In this document: piece by piece, positions 48,101 through 60,100 of the stretch
Layout: each line of letters opens with the position of its first letter
Numbering within the stretch: the stretch's first letter is position 1
Assembly (NCBI GenBank): GCA_023055505.1
Contig: JALIRH010000043.1
Coordinates: 630,001 to 694,000, forward strand
DNA length: 64,000 bases
Source of the DNA: Callipepla californica brunnescens
Taxonomy: Eukaryota > Chordata > Aves > Galliformes > Odontophoridae
Direction: 5' to 3'
The notes under the pieces: generated by a model
What the model was told of the DNA's origin: nothing
What the model saw: only the letters and a program-made list of their open reading frames with translations
Database searches by the model: none
Position numbers and translations under genes: made by a program

Positions 48101-51100
48101 CACGTGTTTTGGTCCCTCACAATATGGAAAGGGCCAATTTAATTTGTCCTTATGATGGCAGGGGTCTGGTGGTGGCTGCTGCTGCTCAGCAGTTGATGGC
48201 TGCAGACAGTCCTTTATGAGGGCTCGGAGGGGCTGGCGCCACTGGGAAACGTGCAGCTCAGCTAAAGTTGCATTTTTCTGGTGAAGCTTGATATATACCA
48301 GCCCGTGGTGACCTCCTGACCCTGTCGACACCCAGCATTATTAGAAGGATTTGTGGCTGCACAGCCAGGGGGGCTGCCATCGATGTGCACAGAGCATTCA
48401 TTAACCATCGCTGCCCTGGAGCTGCACGTGGGCCTGCTCTGTGAACACTGCTCCCTTGTGAGGGCAAACAACAAACAAGGAAATCTGATTTACAGCCCTG
48501 GCCCTCCTCGCTAGGAGCAGAGGGAACAGCTGGGGCAACAAAGGAAAAAAATACAGCAACAGGAAAGACCAGGCTTGCCACTGCTGAAGGTGTGTCCGAA
48601 GTACAGGAGTGGTACCATGGCTTCACAGAAGCATGACTGGGATACGTATTTGCCAGGCATAAATAAATTGCATGGGTTGTATCTTTGTTCCCTACCTATA
48701 TCACTCAGATTAATCCCTACCTTTCAGATGCAAAGGATGTCTGCAGAAAGGAGGATGCATCTCAGCTTTTCAAAGGGAACACTCCCCCTTGAAGATCCAA
48801 CATAATTCCCAATTCAGCAAGATATCCTGCTGCCCAAAGGAAGTAACTCACTTCTGGTTAGGGAGGTAGACTGCACAATAGCATCCCAATTGAAAACCAA
48901 ACCACCTGTTACCTGAGAACCTATCAGACAGCATCACACTGGGACTCCTGTTCCTCTACCCATAAAGGTTAAGATGGGGAAGCACAACCAACTCATCTGC
49001 TTCGTGCTAGAGAAAGCCTGTCATGGTTCAAGTGCTGGGGAGCTCATTCAGCTGCAAGGAAGTAACTCTTCTGCAGCAGCAGAGCAGCCCTGAAGAGAAA
49101 TATATTGGTCTCATTTTCTCCAAGAAGATGCAATGGTGTTTATAACAAATCAGTCAAATCAAGTGACATTCTAGAGAACACAATGCAGTGTGCACTATTC
49201 CTCTGAACTAGGATGACAAAACAAACTGCCTGGTCTTCACTATCACTCCCACCTCCTCTCACGTAATGAAGATAGTTGTTTCAAAAAGACTTCCTTCAAT
49301 AAAGTAGTTTTTAGCTCATTATCAGTCACCAAAGATACAGTTTAGTTTCTTTCTGTATTTCTTCAGTTATTCACTCCTCAGAATCTATCAGTTTTCAAAA
49401 AATCTGCAGCATAAAAAACAAGTGAATACACCGTAATGCCTCAACAAAACATAAAGCAAAGCTAAAGATTACAGTACATCTCCCCTAGAGGGCTGGCTGG
49501 GTAAGAGGCACATTCTGTCCACCTCAGTTTGGACTGCAATAAACATGATGTTCTCCCAGAAGGGAGAAAAAAAAAAAAAAAAAGGCAAAAAATTCCAAGA
49601 CACAGAGCCTCCAAAGAAATGGAATCCAGATGTTGGAGATAACACAGCCCACTAAGAAGCCATAAACAGCTCCTGTTAGAGCACATTTTCACTTCAGCAT
49701 TTCCAAATGGATCTCATTTAATTACAGTGTGCTGCGCTTAGTAATAAGCCTTCATTTGGCTATGTTCAGTAAATTTGTTAATCTTGCTCAGAACTTCTGT
49801 TTATTCATTTCAGATAAATATTTTTGACATGTGAGATCTCCTGCTCCCAATTTTAATTGCATCTTTTCAAGCCAGAACACTAACAGACAACAGCATTTAC
49901 TTGCTATTGCTCTCCAGAGGGAATCCCTACCAGCTTGAGAGCCAGGTCCCAGCTCAGGACTGTGCCTTGCACACCCATTACATCTTACCTGCTCCAGGCT
50001 CTCGATATCTGCACGAAACCCTGAGAACAATGGCACTTCCAATACAGCCATGTTAGAGGATCCCGAGTGCAGCCACCTTCCCACATGAACAAAAAGAAAG
50101 AATAAAGATAAGCTCAGGAACCAGGATAACAGACATGGACAACTCAGGATGCAGCACAACTGAAAGAAGCTTCAGAGAAAGAAGCAATGCAATGTTTTCT
50201 CCACAAGCAATCCATCTCTTTGGACTAGGCTTCCTCTCAAATTTCTGTCTTTGCAGCAGCAATTCCCAGGGCAGAAGTACTAACAACAGAAAGGTTGTGT
50301 TGATGCAGGGCAGCCTCCTTAGTTACAAGGATCTCTAAGGGATTGATAAAGTTGTCAAGGTACCTCCCCAGTACCAATTGCAATGCTCAGGCAAAGAGGA
50401 ACTTGGGCTGAGAAAGTGGTACTATTACATCCATCAAAAAGCTCAGCAAACTTCTGGGAGATGAGTTTGAGTTGCTGACCAGGGGTTATTGTTACAAAAG
50501 AGATGAAAAATTAAACTAGGCTAAATAAATAAATAAATACAGTTAAAATTATATGCAACAATAAAGTAGTGTTTTTCTTGTATTGATGAATGTATCAGTA
50601 CAACTGCCTTAGAATTTTAGGCAGCAGAGAGTTCTCACTAGTGGGAAAGCCTGTGAGGGAAGGAGTAATAGATGTGCTAATCGAAACACTGCATTGCCTC
50701 TGAGAAACAAACAGGACAGAATGGAGACTGGCATCTCCTACCTAGTGCACGTCTCCAGTATCACTTTGTACTCCTGATGGTCCCGATCTGAAGCTGGGTC
50801 ATCATCATCCACCAGCACTCTCTCTCTGTGAAAGGTTTCAGAGCGATTCTCATCTGGGGAGAGAGACCGCAGGAGAACTGGAGCTCGAAGATGCTGCTCT
50901 GACTTTGGCTCCTTCAGGTTAACCAGAAGCTGGAAAGCTGGTTTGGCAATAGGATCAGGCACGTTGTAAGTGACATCAATCTGTGGTAGAAAGAGGAAAG
51001 AAAAAGATTAAAATTGTTAACTATACTCCAATATTTTTTGTAGCATCTGCAAACATTCTCCAAAGACCAGCATAAGCAATAGACCTCTTTGGAGGGAGAT

Positions 51101-54100
51101 AATGGCACGCACAGAAGTTTTAGCACTCATATCTATAGGTAAATCTATTCCAAAACAAATTAATCCCAGTACAACCACATTTACTTCTACAGATTAAAGC
51201 AGCACCACGTTAGATATCTACTTAGATATCTACCTGCATCAGACAGCAGCCTTCTCCTTTGGCACTCACGAACAGTCCTGTTGGAATACTGGGGATCTGT
51301 GGGAATCCATAGTTAAGACATAAAAAAGATGTGACATTCACAATATAAATAAATACCAGCTTTATTATTAGCTTTATTCTGTGAAAGATCTCTTTCACAG
51401 AATATAAAGGACGCTGAACAACTGAAGTGAACAGGGCTTACTCTTTCCAGTCACCTGCACATAACAAGGGTAGAAACAAGCAGCAGCACAAGACAAAAAT
51501 TGGTTGTGGTTAAAAATGCCTCTGATTGCTGCCTCCTTCACATCAAAACCCAGTCATGAAATCCCAAAAAATCCCACAAATTCAGTGTTTAATTCACTTT
51601 ATCTTTACCATTACTGAACTTCACTGGTTTGTCATTCAGATTCCAGTTCAGATGGACCACATTAACACAAAACCACTCACCACTGCAGTCTGGAGGACTT
51701 TTTTATTCATTTTATTAAGCTCAAATGTCTCCTGGTAGTCTAAATTAGTAGAAGCCAAGGAAATGGTAAGGTTGACTCCTCCAACATAAGAAAGGATAGC
51801 ATACTCAGCCAGAGCCTGCAAGGCTACACATGTGTCCTAGGGATCAGAAGAGGGAGAGAAAAGAACAGTGAAGAATAGAGGGCATACTAAACTTACAAGC
51901 ACTGTCATCAGCTTTTTGAAGCAGATCTTCTTTATTAGTTCACATTGCAAAATAAACCTCAGTTTTTGTTCACTTTCAGTGTAAGGACAAAGTCTAGATT
52001 CCTTTCAAGTTATTAGTTCCAGAAGGAAGCAGCCAGGAGCAACAGAAGCTCTTCTTAACAGGACACAGCTTCTAGGCTCCAGACAGAGATTATACATTAA
52101 CTATACCTGAATCAATCAATTTCTGCAATCAACTATGTACACACCAAAGTTACCTTTTCCCAAGGCAGCCCACCTGAGTAGAAGAGAATCCTCCAAGTGC
52201 ATTCCTCTGCTGGGAAAGCCATTTTACCACAGGGAGTGCAGAAGCCACATCTCCTAGGAGTGTGTATGTCAGAAGGGCGTAAGACGTCATTTCCACTTCT
52301 GCAGAAACTACTGAAAGAGAGGTGGGGGGGGAAGGGAAAAATAAATCAAACTACCATCTAAGAAAGAGAATCAAGCTCATCACTAGTTAAAAGTCTGGGA
52401 AATAGGTGCTGAAACGACAATGGCTGACAATGAAAACTGGATGCAAAAAACATTGTCAGTTTGAAAATACAAACAATAGACTGCCTGACAGGTTCAGAAC
52501 ATCTTGGTAAAACAGGATTTCCCTGGGGACAAAAGCATTCACGTCTCAAGAAATGCCAATAGATTTTGTGAAGGCATAGAGATGTGGGAAAATTTGAAGT
52601 GCATTAAATAAACTATGCCAACAGCGGCCGTCTACTGCAGCACATTCCCTTATTTTTGCTTTTGCCATACAGGTACCTGATTGAGAGAGACCATCATTAA
52701 ATCCCATGAAGGTATCTTCATCAGTTACAAGGCTTCCCGTCAAGCTCCAGTGTGTAAAGCCATCTAGAAAAACAGGACAGTGGAATATGTGTGATATTAC
52801 AGGAGGACTGCAGCTCAGACTCTGTATACGGGAAGAAAAAAACATCACTACTTCACTGACCCAGCAGATCGATGCCCTGAACTAAACTGCCCCTCCATTT
52901 AGAGGAGCATTCCCTCAGCAGGAGGCAGACTTTGCTCCTTTTGCAATTACAAAGATGGCTCAGTGTGACAAATAAGATAATTTCTGAATACTCAATCCAA
53001 ATACACCATTAGGAAACACGATGTGTTACTAGACAAGCTCTGCCACATTGACTGGAAAGCTACTTGCAGAGCTTCCAGTACACTTGCCCTCCTTCAGTGT
53101 CAGCTGCAGGCTCAGAAATAAAGAGCTCAGCCCTCTCCTGAAATGAATCCAAAAAACTCTCTCCTTACAATGTCAAACTGTGCTGCAAGGAGGACCTCAC
53201 CCCCAGGCTCTATCCTCTCCAGTAGCTCAAATATACATAGAATTCAAGTTGCAAGGCCTGCTTGTTTATTCCTGTACCAGGGTTGCCAAGTTCAGAGCTT
53301 GCCACGCTGGCCCAGGCGTGCAGTACCTTGTGTGATAGCCATGCTGTTCATCTTCCGCAGCGTCACAGCAGCAGAAGCACTGTGCAGCAGTGTCAGGGCA
53401 TACGCAGTCAAGGCAGTGGTGTAAGGGTCTTCTGCCAAATGCAGGTTGGACTCCAAGAAGTGCTTTGCTTTGTCAACAGCTGATCTCTCCTCCTGTATTT
53501 AGGGGAAATAACCCACATGTTACTAGCCTCTATAGCTCTGTTAACCCCAGCAAGCAGCTAAGCACCACAAAGCAACTTGCTCACACCCCTGCAGTGGGAT
53601 GGGGAAGAGCTGGAAAGGGATAAGTGAGCAAGCCCCTGATAATCCACGAGTTAAGATACTAACAGAATAACAGGTGAAGTAGAAGCTGCACGCAAAAGTA
53701 AAGAAAAAGGAACTCATTCACTCCTAGCCATCAGCAGACAGAGTTGGAATCACTGCATTTCTCAGGTCTTTGTGCCCATCAAAATAGTAGAAAACACATT
53801 TTACTCTGCGTAGGATGACACATGGCTTTTCAATTTTAAGAAAAGCCACACATCATACACGGAAGAACAGGAGCAAATAGCACAGCACAATCACCTAGAC
53901 TAATACTGAGGTGAATTTATTCCCCTTAAAGCAGAAATAACATGTCATGGTACTGCAAGGCAGCAGATGAACAGAGCAGGAGTGAGCTCTGTGCTGTACG
54001 TCTGATTGCGTTCCTGACACTCTGGTGCGTCTAGTAGGCGCCAGAGGATAATAAAGGCCAAGGTTCCCAGGGGTCTCAGCAGCCAACAAACATGTTTTAT

Positions 54101-57100
54101 TAACTCCCTCAATGACCTCACCACGTAGGAACGTAGCTCTGATAATTTATAGAAACAATTTAATTGGACTTGATGTAATTTGGTTTCCTTTGATTTCCCT
54201 GTGGCACTAACCTTCCCCTCCTCATTTCCTAGCTAAGATCATTAGCAACACTTGCAAATCTCCTCTAGGAAAGCCATTAGACCTACATAAACTGCACTTG
54301 CAGCAAATAAAAGTGCTGGGGTTGTCCTGTGCACAGCAGCCCAGGGAGAGCATCACATCACTTAAGAGGGGGACAGCGCTGACGGGGGCAGAAAGTTACT
54401 CTGTGAGCACTTCAGGACTTTTATTTTTACTCCCCCTCCACTCATGGCTTTTTGAACAGCCCCAGTTACCTGAAAGCTATCATTCTGATAAGTAGAGAAC
54501 CTCAGAAAATATAACAACAAAAGTCAAACTAAAGAAAACTGTGAGAATTTTTAGAACACAGAACACAAGAGCTGTTGTAAGTTTCTGTTACCTCAGAAGT
54601 TACACCTGTCTCCAAAAGAGATGCGACCACGTAAGCTGTCAGGGAGATCTTACCATGGATTCCACCCTGGGGACCAAAAAAGACAAAATCAACAGGAAAA
54701 AAATAGAGAAAAGGATGCTAAGGATGCTAAATAAGGAAGCGTGAAATTCAGGAACCCAACATTTTAGCATCCTTTCACAGCAATAGTCTGGGGGCACACT
54801 GAAACTGTCCTGATCCTTCCTAAGCTACCTCAGCCATTCCAGTCCACTATTCATTTCAGACATAAAGAAACTTTACCCATTCCTGCTTTGGGAATACCTT
54901 TAAAAATGCACTTACTGGATATTATGCCTGTGTAGTCTTTACCTGAATGTCCTTATTTAGTATCCTGCCCATAGCAGGAAAAGAGCCATCTTCCTTCTGG
55001 TGCTGGACAATCCAGTCCTTTGCAGCTGTCAGTTCTTTTGGGTCAATGAAAATAAAGCCCCGAGACTGCGCAAAGGACTTGAGAACAAACGCTGTCAGCC
55101 TGCAAATACAAAACACCATCTCTATGGATCAAACTAATTCAGAGTCACATAGCAGTAAAGGGAAAACAAATGCATAAAGGAGAAAGAGGAGTACATTTCC
55201 CAATTTTGTTACTGACTTAATTTAAGAAAAAAGAAAAAAAATCCAGATCCTCTATTAAAATCTAAGGCTCTGTTAGACTTCATACAGAATTAAGACTTAA
55301 GAAAGCAACAGAAGTGCTTTTGGAATTCTAAACCTCTGACACACAACTAGTGTGAACTCTGGCCAGCTCTGGGAGATTGACTCATTCATTTTACAAGCCC
55401 CCGAGGAATGGGAGGGTAGAAGGCATGCTGCCTGGCAAAGGATTTTTCGAGTGTTAAGTAATTCTGTGTCACCATGTTTTATATCGAGGGAACAGGAGAT
55501 GCCAGATCTGAGATAAAAGTTTACTATCTTAAAAGCAGCAAGGCAATAGCATCACAGAAGTGGTACTTCCCCTCTGACAAGTTCACCAAGAGAATCAGTT
55601 TACAGCAAAACAAGAGTAGATGGAGAAGCCAAATGGCAGCATAAAAAGACAAGAATCTACTAGATGTGAGGCTGTACTGATGAAGCGCTGCCTTAAAGAA
55701 GGCTGTGGTTTCTTAAGGGGGCATTACTGAGATGAGCTTATCTCCCAGTTCCACAATTTCTGGTTCTCATATTGTTTCACTCTGGAAGACCCTGTGCTCC
55801 CCATTCTCAGGGCACAAAGCCATACCATTCCACTTCACCTGCAAGGGGATACAACGCACTTAAAGCCAACATTGTTCCATCTGTTTTCTACCCTGGTAGA
55901 AGTCTCCACTACTTCACAGACAGCAAGTTTTCTGTATTTGCTTCAGGTGGAGCTCCATTTTTCCTAGAGGAATAAGGTGCTTGGAGTGCCTCAGATGTTG
56001 CTACTCCAATTCCTGTAGAGCAAACATGGTCCTAAACTACAGCTCCAGCATCTGAAGTCCAGACACAGTGGTAGATGAGACCATCTAAACTTCCATTGAG
56101 TCCTGAAACAATCCCAGCACACCTATTATTGTAGTATGACCATTCAGCAGCACTCGAACAGTAAGCCTATAGTCACCGGGTATTATTTCTGTTCTTCACT
56201 GTGTGACACCATGATGGAATTTGGAAAAATCACTCCTTTTTCTTTGCCAATTGTGTATTTTCCCATTTAGCAAACACAGAGCTCTCTAACGCCGTTTTAA
56301 ATAGCAACTCACCACATGCTCCCCGAGGAGTCCCTCTCGCCAAAAGCGCTGTATGAGCCATCCTGTCTCTTGTAGGTCAGCTGGCGCTGGTAGCCTGGAA
56401 GTTGAAAAAGAATTGTGGGAGTCCAAAATCCTCACACAGAGCAAAGCAAGCATTTAAAGTGAATGAAGGCTCCGACCATCTGGCACTAGCGTAAGGGATT
56501 CTGCTGCCTGAGGCAACTTCTTGTTCTGCTGCGTTTGACAGAGCAGCGCATTCAGAAATCCGTGTGGGCTAACATCTGTAAGACTACACATATCTCTGGA
56601 AGACAAATGAATGAAACGTTATTTCTCAAGCTCTTAATATCTTGCTAAGCAACACATCTATCAAAAATGAGTAGGATGTTAAGTTTCTGAAACACTGTGT
56701 ATTGAAAATCAGCTCCTGCATTCTGGACACAATGAATGTTAAAGATATGATACCCCTCTGCAAGATGCAACGTTTAAAGAAAGATTTTTGACTTAAGCAC
56801 ACATTTACTCTCCTTTCATTTTACTGACAGCACTGTGCAGTTGAGGCACTTTCTGACTTGATTACACGACTGGATTCAGACTTCATTTCCAAAGCTGCTG
56901 CTTAGGTCAACTTAATGTAACATGACAACAGCAGAATGCTTACTGCCAAAATTCCAGAGGAGAAGATGACATAAAAGTTCTTACATATCTTCCTTGAACT
57001 GCGTGTGAGATGTGATGGATAACGTGTGATCTTATGGTATACAAACACTGTGAGGGCAGTCTTAGAACATCTGTTTTAGACAAATCCAACAAGACCACTT

Positions 57101-60100
57101 TGGAAATCTTTTCTAAACACTCATTTGAGGTTCACTATCACTCTTTTCACCTGTTCACCTGCTTCTGTGGAACAGCGTTGCAGGAGTGTAGGGAAATTAC
57201 CAACCAGCTTAGCTCAGGACACTCAAAAATTTGGGAACAGTTGGGGATCAGAACATCCCAAGGTGGATGACCAAGTGATGAAGTTCTCTGGCTTAGTAAA
57301 TTACAAAAGAGCTTCCGAGTGAGCAAAAGGACCTTCTCATCTAAACTTTGTACTTGGCAGGGACCCAATAAGCACAGAGGTTTAAACCTCATGAGGATTT
57401 CTTCTGTAAGGGCTAATTAACAGGCAGAGTTCGGAGCCAAAACCTGGAAGATTTGCAGATTTGCAAGAAGAAACAGAAAAAAATATGTGACATTGAAAAG
57501 GAAAAAATTATTCAGACAACTAAAAAATTCCCCTTCTATTACTATCAGCAAACACAACAGATTACAAATGAAACACCCTGAGCCAGGCTGAGGAAGCAGC
57601 ACCAGCATTTCACTGCTGAATACAACAAATAAATTACAGATTACGTTTTATGTTTATATTTTCATAGGAGAACTGCCTAACCCCCTCACCTCTGATTTCA
57701 TGACATGACTATTATCTGACTCACATGCAAGACAGCTACATCTTGTAGTGTCATTCTTGTTTTTACGGATCTTCTCCAAGTTTTTATTGCACCTGAGAAT
57801 TGTATTTAGTTACAAATGAACTCTTCCCAAACAAACACTGAGAAAGAAAACAAAACAGTCATAAAAAGACAGATTGCTAATGAGTTGCTTAGAGAGAAAG
57901 GACAGGCCACTGACAAGGACAGAAAAACACCCTCATCACATGCCTCTAGGATAACGACTTCGCATGCTAGCTTTGAGCTCTGTGCATACTGTCACCAAGG
58001 AAATACTGGTAAACTGGAGAAAGTTCAGAGAAGAGCTATATGGTAATTAAAGGACTAGAAAGACAATTTAGGATGAAGGCAAAGAGAACTAAACATATAG
58101 ATTGGCTACATTTAGATTCCCATCAGTTTCTGAAATTCATAAACACGGGAATAAGTTCTCCAAATACGCATACATACACATGCTAAAAAAAGAAAACCCA
58201 CAAACATAAGTACATAAATTAGGGGTAACCAAAGGGAAATATAGGCTACATATCACAAGAAAACATCTTGTCATCAAAATCTATTAACCTGAGAGACCAT
58301 CCTGCAAGCAGTGATGACTCCTCAACACTTGAGTTGCTCTGTTAGAAAGAACAAAACCCTCCTCTAACTTCTGAGCCTTTTCTCCTTCTGTAAACTGTAA
58401 GTTTAATGGTTTACCTTGAACAAGGTAATCAGTAGCTTCACTTTCCACCTCTTGACTGAGTTGCTTTGTTTTCTGCAGATATTTCAGGACAAAAACATTA
58501 GGAGCAAAATGGATCATGTTCTGCTCTCCACATCCAAATGGCAATCGCAAAAGGTTGTCCAAGTTGTTTAACGTAGGACCCATCACATCTCCTGTTTAAA
58601 GGACAGGTGACAGGTTGAAAACTCAAGGAATTACACCCTACTTCTTTTTATGTCTTATGATTAAAAAGAATTAAAGCACTAACTAATACTGGCTACAGAG
58701 TCAGATAAAATAAATCACAGAATAAATGGGAAATCCTTCAAATGTTCAGTCTTTTCTCTTCAAGCTTTTGCTGGAATAAAGAAGAAATGTCAGAGCTTCA
58801 TTATCTGTGACTAATTGACTAGTTTAGAAGGCAGCTAGTACAATATATGATTGATATATGATATGACATCAACGAAATGAATACTAAGAATTATAGTAGA
58901 CAGGTCATCTACAAAGTCCTCAGAGAGCATCTCAAACAGGGTTCAATCAAGTGACTGATAAAAATTCACTGTCTCAGAATTAAGTAGCATATATCTCTAT
59001 AAACTGCCTATGACTACTTTATCCTGTCCATATAACTCAAATATCGGTCAGAAGCAAGTAACAGATGGAAGTATCTCCTTGTATTTGATAATTAATACCC
59101 AAGGATACCTCCTCACAATTGATACCTATTATTGAAGCTGTAGCTCTTTCTGATCCTGGAATTATGTTGTGGGGAACTCCAAGAGTAAATGCTTCATTGT
59201 GATTTTCATCAGTCTCTTCTTTCCTCCAAATTTTAAACTCTCCTATTGACCCCCAGCCTGTGGAAAAGCCAATGTACTTCACCTCGAACTGCTTGGGGAC
59301 TGTCCACTCCACAATAATAGATTCATTTAGCACCCGAGTACCATGGCCAACCTGAAAGGAACAAAAAGTCATGAAGTTCCAAGAACCCACGCGCGTGAAA
59401 TCAGCCTGTTATGTGCCCTTGAATGCAGTAACCCACGTCCGCATCAGAGAACAACCTAAGTGGACCAATACCTTCCTCTTTCCTGCTCACAATAAATAAA
59501 TAAGTAAATAATCCACCAAGAAAGTTCAATGAGAACTACACAGATTGGACCCCTCAAGCAGACAGTACTGAGAACACTGACGACTAAGGTTCTGAGGACA
59601 CAACGTAGTAAGCAAATGTGTTAGGACAAAAACAGCCTGCTCAAGACTTAACAGAAAAAGCAAAAGGAACAAGGCAACAACAAAACTAATGAAACTCTGC
59701 CACATGTATGCTCCAAGTCTGCTTAAAAAGCAAGAGATCCCACAGAGAAGTTTCATACCTGGATAATTCCATTTTTCCAGCTGATCCAAAAGCTGCGGAA
59801 TTCATCCCAGGACAGGATACCAGCTGTGTCTCTGCTGACCACTGGCTCACCCATTTTGCTGATGGAAATCCATGTTTTAGTGTTTTGATGTCCACCAATA
59901 ACAATCTCTGTCATCTCTGCCATGTCATGGGGACCAGAGGACAGTGCCACGTGAGCATCATTGTGTGCCTTCACTGCGATGTCAAAGTGTGTCATCTGGG
60001 CAGGTTTCTGCATGTATTGGTACTCATATTTGTTAGGTGTAGAGATGTGAATTTTTTCTAGTAAGAAAAAGAATGGGATGTTTATTGTTAGAGTTCAGCT

